DNA of 64,000 nucleotides from Curvibacter gracilis ATCC BAA-807 (GCF_000518645.1 NZ_JADZ01000031.1:1-64000); one strand, 5' to 3'. Counted from the first letter of the stretch, positions 34,066 through 42,771 are shown. Numbers and translations: made by a program. Notes: generated by a model not told the origin, from the letters alone.

Positions 34066-35061
34066 ATGAATGCGATCCCCTGCCCCCCGCTGCGCCGGCG
34101 CGCCTTTCTGGCTCAGGCCGCCGCCCTCGGTGCCCTGCCCCTGGCAGGTGCACGGGCCGCCGCGCCCTGGCCCAGCCGGGCCATCAAGTGGGTGGTGCCC
34201 TACCTGGCCGGCACCGGGCCCGACACCACGGCCCGCATCGTGGCCGAGGCCGCCGCCAAGGCCTTGGGCCAGCCCGTGGTCATCGACAACCGGGGCGGCG
34301 CGGGCGGCAACCTGGGTGCCCGCCAGGTGGCCAAGGCCCCGCCCGACGGCTACACCTGGATCTACTCGGGCTCGCCCATGGCGGCCAGCATGCGCATGTA
34401 CAAGTCGCCGGGCTATGACGTGTTCAAGGATTTCCGACACGTGATGGGGCTGACCAGTGCCGACACGGTGATCATCGTGCAGGCCGACTCCGACATCCAC
34501 ACACTCGATCAGTTGCTGAGCCGCATGCGGGCCCAGCCCGGCAAGGTCGACTACGCCTCGGGCGGCACGGGCACGCCCTCGCACCTGGGGGTGGAGATGC
34601 TGCTCAACGTGGCCAAGGTGCAGGCGCTGCATGTGCCCTACAAGGGCGCCTCCGAGATCGTGAACGCCGTGCTGGGCCGGCAGGTCAGCTTCGGTGCCCC
34701 GATCAGCACGGTGGCCTACGCCAACATCCAGGCCGGCCGCCTGCGCGCGCTGGCCACCACCGGCCCGCGGCGCAACCCCAAGCTGCCCAACGTGCCCACC
34801 CTGGCCGAGGCCGGCGTGCCGGGGGTCGAGCTGACCTCCTGGGGCGGCGTGTCGGTGCCCAGCGGAACACCCGATGCCATCGTGGCCCGGATTCACGCCG
34901 CCCTGGAAACCGCGCTCAAGCAGCCACAAGTGATCGCGGCCCTGGAGGAACAAGGCGGCCAGGTGCTGCCGCAAGACAGCGAAGCCTTCACGCGCGCCTT
35001 CAGCAAAGAGATGGCCTTCACCGAAGCCATGATGAGCAAGGCCCGACTGGAGCCGATGTAG
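34066..35061 (+). CDS. Bug-family (TctC-like) periplasmic solute receptor
   Basis: 331 residues from ATG 34066 (GGAGACAAG upstream). Twin-arginine-like signal (RRRAFLAQAAALGALPLAGARAAA) and the Bug core: WPSRAIKWVVPYLAGTGPDTTARIV, NRGGAGGNLGARQVAKAPPDGYTW, PYKGASEIVNAVLGRQV and WGGVSVPSGTP. Such receptors bind carboxylates, and most are 'orphans' without their own TctAB permease, as here. It probably captures the acid used by the preceding ligase. Third gene of the operon. Confidence 0.88.
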   Translation: MNAIPCPPLRRRAFLAQAAALGALPLAGARAAAPWPSRAIKWVVPYLAGTGPDTTARIVAEAAAKALGQPVVIDNRGGAGGNLGARQVAKAPPDGYTWIYSGSPMAASMRMYKSPGYDVFKDFRHVMGLTSADTVIIVQADSDIHTLDQLLSRMRAQPGKVDYASGGTGTPSHLGVEMLLNVAKVQALHVPYKGASEIVNAVLGRQVSFGAPISTVAYANIQAGRLRALATTGPRRNPKLPNVPTLAEAGVPGVELTSWGGVSVPSGTPDAIVARIHAALETALKQPQVIAALEEQGGQVLPQDSEAFTRAFSKEMAFTEAMMSKARLEPM

Positions 35062-35082
35062 CCGATATAACTACCGAAGGCC

Positions 35083-35463
35083 CTAGGCCTGATGGAACAC
35101 CAGATCCTCCACCCGCCGCCCCTGCACCAGGTGCTCTTCGATGATGCGGTCCATGTTCTCGGGGGTGACGTTGTAGTACCAGGTGCCGTCGGGTTGCACG
35201 CAGAGCACGGGGCCGCCCTTGCAGGCGGCAAAGCAGCTCACGCGGCTGCGCTTCACACGCAGTTCGCCGCTGTCCAGGCCGGCGGCCTTGAACTTGGCGC
35301 CCAGGCTGTCGTACAGGTCTTGCGATTCGCCGCCGGGGCTGCAGCGGGGGCCGGTGCAGATCAGCAGGTGGCGCTTGTAGCTGCCGATCTTGGGTTTGAC
35401 GACGGCGGGGCTGCTTGCGTCAAGGGCTGGGATGGTGGCGTCTTGGTCGGTGGGGCTGCTCAT
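35083..35463 (-). CDS. [2Fe-2S] thioredoxin-like ferredoxin of the cobalamin operon
   Basis: 126 residues. The four ligands lie in LLICTGPRCSPGG and SCFAACKGGPVL, the spacing of thioredoxin-fold [2Fe-2S] ferredoxins, some of which (CbiW) accompany the early-cobalt cobalamin pathway. The N-terminal 28 residues are a disordered Ser/Pro/Asp linker. It overlaps the cobJ stop by four bases and is the last gene of the B12 operon, so a redox role in ring contraction or decobaltation is likely. The symbol cbiW is not certain. Confidence 0.82.
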   Translation of the reverse strand: MSSPTDQDATIPALDASSPAVVKPKIGSYKRHLLICTGPRCSPGGESQDLYDSLGAKFKAAGLDSGELRVKRSRVSCFAACKGGPVLCVQPDGTWYYNVTPENMDRIIEEHLVQGRRVEDLVFHQA

Positions 35464-36491
35464 GCTTCGCTTTCTTCGGCGGGGGCCGGGGTGCTGGGCG
35501 CTTCGGGCGGGTGTTGCAGGGTGTCGCGGATGTAGTCCGCCGGCAGCCGGTGCAGCGCGGCCAGGGCTTCGATGCTGACGCCGGCCTGGTGGTCGGCTTG
35601 CAGCGATTCGAGCCAGCCCAGCAGGCCGGTGGAGAGGGATCGGCCGGCTTTTTCGCCGGCGCGGGTGCTGCCGCCGTCATCCATGTCGTATTTGTTGGCG
35701 TAGCCGCGCGGGGTGACCATCAGGCCGTGGCGCACAAAGGTGTTACTGTTGCCGATCAGCACGGTGCTGAGCATGCCGATGTCGGCCTCGGCCATCTGGT
35801 CGAGGGTGGTGAAGACGATGTTCTCGCGGCGGCGGTAGGCGCTCTTGACGATGGCCACCGGGGTGTCGGCGCGGCGATGGCGCAGAAACAGGCGCTGCGC
35901 CTCGACGATCTGGCGCGTGCGCCGGCCGCTCTTGGGGTTGTACAGGGCCACCACAAAATCGGCCATGGCCACCGCATCAAGCCGGCGGGCAATGGTGGGC
36001 CAGGGGGTGAGCAGGTCCGACAGCGAGATGGCGCAGAAATCGTGCGTGAGGGGTGCGCCCACGCGGGCCGCGCAGCTGTTGAGGGCCGAGGCACCGGGCA
36101 CGATCTCGAGCTGCACTGGGTCGTCGGGCGTCCAGCCGGCCTGGAACAGCACCTCGTAGGTGGGGCCGGCCATGCCGTACACGCCGGCATCGCCCGAGGA
36201 GATCAGCGCCACCTTCTTGCCGGCGCGGGCGCATTCGAGCGCGCTGATGGCGCGGTCCAGCTCTTCGGTCATCGACTTGCGGATGATCTCCTTGCCCTCC
36301 AGCAGGTCGGCCACCAGCTTGATGTAGGTGACATAGCCGATCACCACGTCGGCCTCGGCAATGGCCGAGCGGGCGCGCGCCGTCATGTGCTCAACGCTGC
36401 CGGGGCCGATGCCCACCAGCATGATCTTGCCGGTGCCTGTGCTGCTACCTGTGCTACTACCAGGTTCGGTGGGGGTGGGTTCAGGGTTCAT
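35460..36491 (-). CDS. cobJ: precorrin-3B C17-methyltransferase with C-terminal extension
   Basis: 343 residues. The uroporphyrinogen-methylase fold shows KIMLVGIGPGSVEHMTARA, VALISSGDAGVYGMAG and the SAM-binding VPGASALNSCAARVGAPL with DFCAISLSDLLTPW. It adds the C17 methyl and contracts the ring (CbiH in the cobalt-early route). It is about 80-100 residues longer than a bare methyltransferase: after about residue 270 there is a Gly-rich linker and the segment STGLLGWLESLQADHQ...YIRDTLQH. An N-terminal 20-residue Ser/Thr/Pro leader is also unusual. Eleven bases follow the cobE-like gene. Confidence 0.85.
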   Translation of the reverse strand: MNPEPTPTEPGSSTGSSTGTGKIMLVGIGPGSVEHMTARARSAIAEADVVIGYVTYIKLVADLLEGKEIIRKSMTEELDRAISALECARAGKKVALISSGDAGVYGMAGPTYEVLFQAGWTPDDPVQLEIVPGASALNSCAARVGAPLTHDFCAISLSDLLTPWPTIARRLDAVAMADFVVALYNPKSGRRTRQIVEAQRLFLRHRRADTPVAIVKSAYRRRENIVFTTLDQMAEADIGMLSTVLIGNSNTFVRHGLMVTPRGYANKYDMDDGGSTRAGEKAGRSLSTGLLGWLESLQADHQAGVSIEALAALHRLPADYIRDTLQHPPEAPSTPAPAEESEA

Positions 36492-36502
36492 GGTCAGGGT
36501 TC

Positions 36503-36952
36503 TCAGGCATGTGGGGTGGGATTCATGAGCGCCACCGACACGGTGGCGTTGCGGCCGTCGGGGCCGCAGTGCTTGTGCTTTTCCAGCAGCAGGGCCGGCG
36601 TGGGCGGGCCGGGCCAGCCGGCGGCCAGCAGGGCGGCGGCCTCGCTGACCGAGGGCGTGCCGGTGTAGCGGCGCACGGTCTCTGACGGATTGGGCACGGG
36701 CACGGCGGCCAACACCTCGGGCGGGTGAAAGCGCAGCGCCCAGCCCTGCTCGGCCGCCAGGGCCAGCAGGCCGGCCTCGTCGGCCTTGAGGGTGATGCTG
36801 GCCGCGGCCTGCACATCGGCCCAGCCAGCACCGGCCTGGGCCAGGGCCGCTTCCACGGCCTGGCGCAGCGTGGCCAGGCTGCAGCCCCGGTCGCAGCCCA
36901 GGCCCAGCGCCACGGTGGGATGGCCTCGGGTGCAGTGCTTGGCGCGACTCAT
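36503..36952 (-). CDS. cobE: CbiG C-terminal / CobE-like protein
   Basis: 149 residues. The core VALGLGCDRGCSLATLRQAVEAAL is the signature of CobE and of the C-terminal domain of CbiG, and the ending KHCGPDGRNATVSVALM fits the same domain. It assists opening of the lactone ring during cobalt-precorrin-5A processing, or acts as a CobE-type accessory. Its start overlaps the stop of the CbiG N-terminal gene by four bases, so a gene that is one CbiG in many species is here split in two. Confidence 0.82.
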   Translation of the reverse strand: MSRAKHCTRGHPTVALGLGCDRGCSLATLRQAVEAALAQAGAGWADVQAAASITLKADEAGLLALAAEQGWALRFHPPEVLAAVPVPNPSETVRRYTGTPSVSEAAALLAAGWPGPPTPALLLEKHKHCGPDGRNATVSVALMNPTPHA

Positions 36953-37749
36953 GCGCCTGCCTCCAGCGGCGGGCGGTACACCACCAGGCGCTCGCTCAGT
37001 TCAGCCCAGCGCGCCTCGCCCACCTCGGCGTGGGTGACCCACAGCACAGCGGCAAAGCGGCTCAGGTCCACTTCGGCCCACTGGCTGAAGCAGTGGATGT
37101 TGGCGGGCAGCGGTGTGGGCCGGGTCCACCAGTCGGGGCGGCCGGCCTCCTGCACAAAGGCAATCGGCTCGCCATTGACCACATGGGCCGACACCCGGGT
37201 GATGTTGATCTTGGGCGCCTCCACGCGCCAGCCCAGATGCCGGCCCAGGATGTCGACCGGCAGGGTGCGCCCCACGTCGGAGGCGGTGGTGAGCACGGGG
37301 CTGGCCTGCAGGGCCTCGGCCACGCGCTCGCTCCACTCGTTGGCGCCGCCCACATGGCCCGACAGCACAGGGATCACGTACTGGCCGGCATCGTCCACCA
37401 CGATCACGCCGGGGTCTTCGTCCTTGCTGCGCAGGTGCGGGGCGATCAGGCGCACCACGGCGCCCAGCGAGACAAAGAACACCAGTTGGTCCCAACCCGC
37501 AAACAGCGGGCCGATCTCGTCGCGCAACGCGCCTTCGTAGGCACGCACGCGGTTGGGCAGGCCAGCAAACTGCGCAGCAAACTTGGCCGAGGTGCAGATA
37601 TCGGCCTGCGGCAGGGCCTGGGCCAGGCGGGCGGCCTGGCTGGCGCCATGGCGGGTGATGGCGACCAGGCACAGGCGCACCTCTTCGGTGGCCTGGGCGG
37701 GTGCCGACAACACCACGGGGGGTTGAGCGTTGGGGATGGGTTCGGTCAT
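36949..37749 (-). CDS. cbiG: cobalt-precorrin-5A hydrolase, N-terminal and central domains
   Basis: 266 residues. The pattern QLVFFVSLGAVVRLIAPHLRSKDEDPGVIVVDDAGQYVIPVLSGHVGGANEWSERVA is the CbiG core (given here in fragments: FVSLGAVVRLIAPHL, PGVIVVDD, VIPVLSGHVGGAN). It opens the delta-lactone of cobalt-precorrin-5A, releasing acetaldehyde. A central domain follows, while the usual C-terminal CobE-like domain is encoded by the next gene. Start overlaps the cobI stop in ATGA. Confidence 0.85.
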   Translation of the reverse strand: MTEPIPNAQPPVVLSAPAQATEEVRLCLVAITRHGASQAARLAQALPQADICTSAKFAAQFAGLPNRVRAYEGALRDEIGPLFAGWDQLVFFVSLGAVVRLIAPHLRSKDEDPGVIVVDDAGQYVIPVLSGHVGGANEWSERVAEALQASPVLTTASDVGRTLPVDILGRHLGWRVEAPKINITRVSAHVVNGEPIAFVQEAGRPDWWTRPTPLPANIHCFSQWAEVDLSRFAAVLWVTHAEVGEARWAELSERLVVYRPPLEAGA

Positions 37750-38603
37750 GTGGGATCCAGCAGTGAGGGGGTGGCCGGTGCGGGCGTGGCACTCTTCTTG
37801 AGGCAGCCCTTGATGCGTTCGCCGCGCACGCGGCCGGGGTTCTTCACCAGCAGCAGCGACAGGTAGCTGACCCGGGTGCCGCGCAGGGCCAGCAGATCAG
37901 CACCCGACACGCGGCGCTCGTCGGGCGCGCCCACGCGCTCGATGAAGTGCGCGCCGGCCAGCAGGCCACGGCGCTGCAGCCAGTCGAGCAGCTCGTCGAG
38001 CAGGGGCTTGATCTTCATGAGCACCAGGGTGTCGAAGTCGGGCAGCAGCCGATCCACCGCGCTCAGGCCATAGGCGGCGGGCACGATGGCCACGGTGTCG
38101 TCCTGCTCGGCAAAGGGCACGCCAGCCTGGGCACAGGCCGCGGTGAACGAGTTGACGCCCGCCAGCACCTGCACCGGCACCTCGGCATCCAGCGCCTTCA
38201 CGGTGCGGGCCAGGTGGCCGAAGGTGGCGTAGGTGCTGGCATCGCCCTCCACCAGAAACAGCACATCACGCCCGGCCTGCAGCCAGGGCAGCAGCGTATG
38301 GGCGGCCTTGAGCCAGGCGCGGGCCAGCTTCTCGCCGTCGTGCGTCATCGGGAACAGCAGCAGGCTGTGCTGCTCGGGCGGGGTCAGGCCGGCCCGGGTG
38401 GCGATGTCGAGCGCGTAGCTGGGGGTTTTGCCACTGCGCGCCGGGTAGGCCCAGGCCACATCGCGGCGTTGCAGGGCGGCCCAGGCGGCACGGGTGATCA
38501 GACCCGGGTCGCCGGGGCCCAGCGAGACGCCCCACAGGGTGCCACGGCGCTGCGATGTCGGCGCGGGCAGCCCGGCCGGTGACAAAGGGGTTGGCTCAGT
38601 CAT
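37746..38603 (-). CDS. cobI: (cobalt-)precorrin-2 C20-methyltransferase
   Basis: 285 residues. LWGVSLGPGDPGLITRAAW opens the SAM methyltransferase fold, DVLFLVEGDASTYATFGHL is the second motif and VQVLAGVNSFTAACAQAGVPF the third, specific for CobI/CbiL. It methylates C20 of (cobalt-)precorrin-2. A Lys-rich C-terminal tail of about 20 residues (KGCLKKSATPAPATP) is not part of the fold. It overlaps the preceding cobL by eight bases. Confidence 0.88.
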   Translation of the reverse strand: MTEPTPLSPAGLPAPTSQRRGTLWGVSLGPGDPGLITRAAWAALQRRDVAWAYPARSGKTPSYALDIATRAGLTPPEQHSLLLFPMTHDGEKLARAWLKAAHTLLPWLQAGRDVLFLVEGDASTYATFGHLARTVKALDAEVPVQVLAGVNSFTAACAQAGVPFAEQDDTVAIVPAAYGLSAVDRLLPDFDTLVLMKIKPLLDELLDWLQRRGLLAGAHFIERVGAPDERRVSGADLLALRGTRVSYLSLLLVKNPGRVRGERIKGCLKKSATPAPATPSLLDPT

Positions 38604-39933
38604 TCAGGGCCTCCTCAGGGTGGGCACGGTGGGCGCAGACCAGCCACACCGGGTTCTCGGCGGCCATGCGGTGCATGTGCAGGATGGGTTTGCTGCGCGC
38701 GGCCTGGATCTGCAGCACGTCCCAGCCCACGGTGCCGGGGGCGGCCTGGGTGCTAGCGGCCTGTAGTGCGGCGGTGGCAGTGGCCAGGTTCTCCAGCGTC
38801 ACGAAGTTCATCACCAGGTGGCCGCCCGGGCGCAGGCGCTGCAGCACCCGGTTGATCAGCTCGGCCAGCTCGCCGCCCGAGCCGCCGATGAACACCGCAT
38901 CGGGGTCGGGCCAGTCGGCCAGGCCTTCTGGGGCACGGCCCAGCTGCAGGCTGTAGTTGCTCAGGCCGGCGCGGGCGTGGTTGCGGCGAGCAATGGCGTG
39001 GTCGGCCTCGTTTTTTTCGATGGCCCACACATGGCCGCGCCGGCACAGGCGCGCCGCCTCCAGCCCCACCGAGCCCGAGCCGGCCCCGATGTCCCACACC
39101 ACGCTGGTAGGGCGCAGCTGCAGGCGGGCCAGGCTCACGGCGCGCACCTCCTGCTTGGTGATCAGGCCCTTGTCGGGCTGGCGCTGCTCGTAGGCGCTGT
39201 CGGGCAGGCCCAGGCACGGCGGCTGGGGCGCCGGGCGCAGGCGCCACAGCAGCACCACATTGAGCTCGGCAAAGCGCATGGCGGCGGCCTGGGCCGGGCT
39301 GAGCTCGGTGTGCAGGCGCTCTTCGGCCTGCAGCAGGTTCTCGGCCACGGCCATCTGGTAGTCATCGCCCAGGCCTTCGGCCAGCAGCAGGCGGGCAATG
39401 CGGTCGGGGCTGTTGGCCGGGCTGGTCAGCACCAGCAGGCGGCGCTCGCCGCGCAGGGCCTGGGCCAGCGCGTACAGGCCGTGGCCGGGGGGGCTGCCCA
39501 CCGCCCACTCGCCGGCGTCCGTGCCGTGCACCGACACGATGCGCGCCTCTTGCCAGGCCAGGCCGATGCGGGCGCAGGCCAGCTGCAGGGTCGACAGATT
39601 GGGCAGGATGTCGAGCGCCTGCACGCACAGCTGCTGCGCCAGGTAGGGCGCGATGCCATGGCACAAGGGGTCGCCGGTGGCCAGCACCACGCAGGCCAGG
39701 TGGGCCTCGCGGGCGGCGCGCACCCAGCCGGGCACGGCCTTGAGCTGGCCGCCCAGGTCGTGCAGCCGGGCCTGGGGCTTGAACTCGTGACGCAGCAGGG
39801 CCAGGGTGCGGGCACCGCCAATCACCACATCGGCCGTGCGCAGGTGGGCCAGCGCGGTGGCACTGAGGCTGGCCACGCCGTCATCGAGCACGCCGATCAC
39901 GCGGCAGGGGTTGGGGTCTTTGACTGGGTTCAC
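38596..39933 (-). CDS. cobL: precorrin-6Y C5,15-methyltransferase (decarboxylating), CbiE-CbiT fusion
   Basis: 445 residues from GTG 39933, overlapping the cbiD stop. Residues 1-210 are the CbiE-type methyltransferase (VIGVLDDGVASLS...VVIGGARTLALLRHE) and residues about 235-430 the CbiT-type Rossmann domain (VWDIGAGSGSVGLEAARL, VFIGGSGGELAEL, LVMNFVTLEN). Together they methylate C5 and C15 and remove the C12 acetate carboxyl. The fused arrangement is normal for many proteobacteria. Confidence 0.9.
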   Translation of the reverse strand: MNPVKDPNPCRVIGVLDDGVASLSATALAHLRTADVVIGGARTLALLRHEFKPQARLHDLGGQLKAVPGWVRAAREAHLACVVLATGDPLCHGIAPYLAQQLCVQALDILPNLSTLQLACARIGLAWQEARIVSVHGTDAGEWAVGSPPGHGLYALAQALRGERRLLVLTSPANSPDRIARLLLAEGLGDDYQMAVAENLLQAEERLHTELSPAQAAAMRFAELNVVLLWRLRPAPQPPCLGLPDSAYEQRQPDKGLITKQEVRAVSLARLQLRPTSVVWDIGAGSGSVGLEAARLCRRGHVWAIEKNEADHAIARRNHARAGLSNYSLQLGRAPEGLADWPDPDAVFIGGSGGELAELINRVLQRLRPGGHLVMNFVTLENLATATAALQAASTQAAPGTVGWDVLQIQAARSKPILHMHRMAAENPVWLVCAHRAHPEEALND

Positions 39934-41132
39934 GAAACGGGGTCCTCATCGGTATCAAGCTCGGGCGCCCGGGGCGGCCTGGCGGGCCGTTCAGCCGCGG
40001 GCAGCGCCGGGGGCGACAGCACATCGGCCACCAGCTGGCCGGCAAAGTCGCACACCAGCACACGCAACTGAAAGGCGCGGCCATAGCGCTGCGGGTCGCT
40101 CAGGGTGGCGATGGCCTTTTGCGCCAGCGCCTGGTGAAAGGCCGGGCCCAGGCCGCGCTCCACCATCAGCTCGGCGCCAAAGCGGGCGGTCTCGGCCTGG
40201 GCCATGGCCTGGCAGTCGGCCTCGCTGGCACCGATCTCACGGCCGATCTGGGCCACCAGATCGGTGTCCACCACGTTGCGGTTGGCGTGGGTGATGGTCT
40301 CGCCCTGGGCGATCTTGGTGAGCTTGCCCACCATCACGCCCAGCACCACCAGCGGCAGGCCCTGGGCCACCGCCTCGTCGAGCGCGTAGCGCAGAAAATC
40401 GCCCATCTGCACAAAGCAGGCCGCCGGCAGGCCGGGCTGCTCGGCGCGCAGGGTGGCCATGGCAAACGATTCGGTGCGCCCGCCCGTGGTCAGGGCCACC
40501 AGGCCGTGGCCCAGCGTGGCCGCCACCTGCACGCCCTGCACCACGCTGGCCCGCCAGGCGGCGGTGGAGTACGGCCGCACGATGCCGGTGGTGCCCAGGA
40601 TGCTGATGCCGCCCAGAATGCCCAGGCGGGCATTGGTGGTCTTCTTGGCCATCTCCTGCCCGCCGGGCACGCTGATGCACACCTCCAGCCCATGCTGGGC
40701 CAGCAGGGCCGGCGCCACCTCGCGCAGGTTGTCGGCAATGTTCTGGCGTGGCACCGGGTTGATGGCCGGGCCACCCACCTCCAGCCCCAGGCCGGGCAAG
40801 GTGACGGTGCCCACGCCCTCGCCGGCGCGCCAGTGCAGCACACCGGCCTGGCCGGGCAGCACACGCAGGTCCACCGTGAGGTGGGCGCCATCGGTGCAGT
40901 CGGGGTCGTCGCCGGCAAACTTGACCACCATGGCGTGGGCGCTGGCCGCGTCGCAGCGGCCGTCGTGCACGGCAAAGCGCACCCGGTCGCCATTGGGCAG
41001 CAGGCTTTCCACGGCGTCGGGCACCTGGCCGCTCAGCAGGCCCTGCACAGCAGCGCGTGCCGCAGCGGCGGCACAGGCGCCGGTGGTGAAGCCGGTGCGG
41101 GTGCCGCGGGGGGCGGTGCTCTTACCCTCCAT
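39930..41132 (-). CDS. cbiD: cobalt-precorrin-5B C1-methyltransferase
   Basis: 400 residues from ATG 41132. CbiD signature RTGFTTGACAAAAARAAV at the N-terminus, DDPDCTDGAHLTVDLRV, GLGLEVGGPAINPVPR, GGISILGTTGIVRPYS and TTGGRTESFA follow. It methylates C1 in the cobalt-early ('anaerobic') route, replacing CobF, so it is diagnostic of that route. The open frame continues to 42044 without a stop, but the ATG at 41132 overlapping the cobH stop (TGATG) is the natural start. Confidence 0.9.
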   Translation of the reverse strand: MEGKSTAPRGTRTGFTTGACAAAAARAAVQGLLSGQVPDAVESLLPNGDRVRFAVHDGRCDAASAHAMVVKFAGDDPDCTDGAHLTVDLRVLPGQAGVLHWRAGEGVGTVTLPGLGLEVGGPAINPVPRQNIADNLREVAPALLAQHGLEVCISVPGGQEMAKKTTNARLGILGGISILGTTGIVRPYSTAAWRASVVQGVQVAATLGHGLVALTTGGRTESFAMATLRAEQPGLPAACFVQMGDFLRYALDEAVAQGLPLVVLGVMVGKLTKIAQGETITHANRNVVDTDLVAQIGREIGASEADCQAMAQAETARFGAELMVERGLGPAFHQALAQKAIATLSDPQRYGRAFQLRVLVCDFAGQLVADVLSPPALPAAERPARPPRAPELDTDEDPVS

Positions 41133-41815
41133 CACAGGGCCCCGGCGGCTTTCTGGCGCGCCTCGGCCAGGGCCAGCAGTGCGTGCAGGGCGGCCACCAC
41201 CAGGGTCGAGCCGCCCTTGCGGCCGCGGATCACGATCCAGGGCACCTCGTTCAGGCCGGCCATCAGGTCTTTGGATTCGGCTGCCGCCACAAAGCCCACC
41301 GGCATGCCCACCACCAGGGCCGGGCGCACGCCCTCCTCGCGGATCAGGCGCACCAGCTCGATCAGCGCGGTGGGCGCGTTGCCGATGCCCACAATGGCGC
41401 CCTGCAGCAGGCCCTGGCGCTGCGCCTTGCGCATGGCCTGCACGGCGCGGGTGGTGTCCTGCGCACGCGCCGCCTCGATCACATCCGCATCGCTGATGAA
41501 CTGGTGGGTGCGCATGCCGAAGTGGGCCAGGCGCGGCTGCGACAGGCCCGAGCAGATCATCTCGACATCGGCCACCACGGGCGTGCCGCCGCGCAGCATG
41601 GCCTGGATGCCGGCCTCCACCGCGGCGGGGTGGAAGTCGGTCAGGCCGTTGAACTCGAAATCGGCATTGGCGTGGATCATGCGGCGCACGATGGGCCACT
41701 GGAGCGGGTCGTAAGCGTGCGGGCCCACCTCGGCGTCGATGATGGCAAAGCTGTCGTGCTCGATGGCCTGGCCGGCGCGCGTGAGTTGCTCGGTGACGGT
41801 GTTGACGGTGCTCAT
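41132..41815 (-). CDS. cobH: (cobalt-)precorrin-8X methylmutase
   Basis: 227 residues from ATG 41815. IEHDSFAIIDAEVGPH, ADFEFNGLTDFHPAAVEAG and VVADVEMICSGLSQPRL plus GIGNAPTALIELVRLI and VGMPVGFVAAAESKDLM mark CobH/CbiC. It moves the C11 methyl to C12, giving (cobalt-)precorrin-8x to hydrogenobyrinate/cobyrinate. His-containing MIHAN and the Glu/Asp-rich strands form the pocket. Start overlaps the cbiX stop. Confidence 0.9.
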   Translation of the reverse strand: MSTVNTVTEQLTRAGQAIEHDSFAIIDAEVGPHAYDPLQWPIVRRMIHANADFEFNGLTDFHPAAVEAGIQAMLRGGTPVVADVEMICSGLSQPRLAHFGMRTHQFISDADVIEAARAQDTTRAVQAMRKAQRQGLLQGAIVGIGNAPTALIELVRLIREEGVRPALVVGMPVGFVAAAESKDLMAGLNEVPWIVIRGRKGGSTLVVAALHALLALAEARQKAAGAL

Positions 41816-42771
41816 GCGGGCTGGGCCTGTTGGGCCTGTTCGGTGTTGGCGGCCGGCGTGGCGTGCTCGGGCACGTGGGCGTGCACATGAACGGGCGCAT
41901 GGGTGTGCTCGTGCGAGTGCCCATGGCCCAGGTCGTGCGCGATCTCGCGGTAGCTGCAACCGTCGCAGGGCAGGCGGCTGTCGGGGGTGCCGGCGAGCAG
42001 GTCCAGGGCGCGTTGCTCCAGCAGCTCGAAGATCTCGGGCTCAAAGCCGAAATGCGTGCTGCAGGCCAGGCGCAGCTGCGGGTACTGGCCGCGCAGGTGC
42101 TGCACCTGGCGGTGGATGCGCTCCATCAGCGTGCCGGTGTACAGGTAATAGGGCAGCACCACGATCTGGCCCATGCCCAGCAGCACCTGGCGCTGCACCA
42201 CGCGCTCCAGGCGCGGCCAGGTGATGCCGGTGAAGGCCAGGTCGACCAGCTCGTGGTCGCCCTCCTCCAGCAGCCAGCGCGCCATCTTGGCCATGTCGCC
42301 ATTGGCACCCCGGTCGGACGAGCCACGGCCCAGCACGATCACGCCGGTGCTGCGCGGGTCGGGCATGTCCAGGCCCAGCATGGCCTGGCGCAGGCGCCGC
42401 TTGAGGATGGCCAGGATGGGGTCGCAGGCCGTGAGGTGGGGCGCCAGCAGGATCTGGCTGCCGGGGCAGTGGGCGCGGGCATGCTCGATGGCCTCGGGGA
42501 TTTCCATCTTCACATGGCCGGCGGCGTTCAGGATCAGCGGCAGCACCAGCACCCGGCGGCCGCTTTGCGCGGCGCTCAGCAGGCCGTCGTGCAGCGAGGG
42601 CGAGGCAAACTCGATGAAGCACACCTCGATGCGCCACTGCGGGCGGCGCGCGCGCCACTGGGCCACGAAGTCGAGGATCTCGGTGTTGCCGGCCGCCTCG
42701 CGGGAGCCGTGGCCGACCAGCAGGATGGTGTCTTCTGAGGTGATGGAAGTGGCGGTTGAGAGGGTGTTCAT
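41812..42771 (-). CDS. cbiX: sirohydrochlorin cobaltochelatase with His-rich tail
   Basis: 319 residues, the long (two-repeat) CbiX form. LLVGHGSREAAGNTE gives His21 and LNAAGHVKMEIPEA gives His86, the metal-binding pair; the second repeat starts VIVLGRGSSDRGANG with Arg in place of His. It inserts Co(II) into sirohydrochlorin. After about residue 265 comes LPCDGCSYREIA, a CxxC pair, and then the His-rich tail HDLGHGHSHEHTHAP...HVHAHVPEH, which probably stores or delivers cobalt. The CxxC could hold an Fe-S cluster, as known for B. megaterium CbiX. Confidence 0.9.
   Translation of the reverse strand: MNTLSTATSITSEDTILLVGHGSREAAGNTEILDFVAQWRARRPQWRIEVCFIEFASPSLHDGLLSAAQSGRRVLVLPLILNAAGHVKMEIPEAIEHARAHCPGSQILLAPHLTACDPILAILKRRLRQAMLGLDMPDPRSTGVIVLGRGSSDRGANGDMAKMARWLLEEGDHELVDLAFTGITWPRLERVVQRQVLLGMGQIVVLPYYLYTGTLMERIHRQVQHLRGQYPQLRLACSTHFGFEPEIFELLEQRALDLLAGTPDSRLPCDGCSYREIAHDLGHGHSHEHTHAPVHVHAHVPEHATPAANTEQAQQAQPA

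Noticed and set aside
35062-35082. AGGCC/GGCCT dyad between the converging operons as a terminator
   Set aside because: The loop is too small and no T-run follows on either strand.
39930-42044. A 704-codon leftward open frame
   Set aside because: Its upstream half is a shadow of cbiX and cobH in another frame; the real cbiD starts at 41132 with a TGATG overlap.
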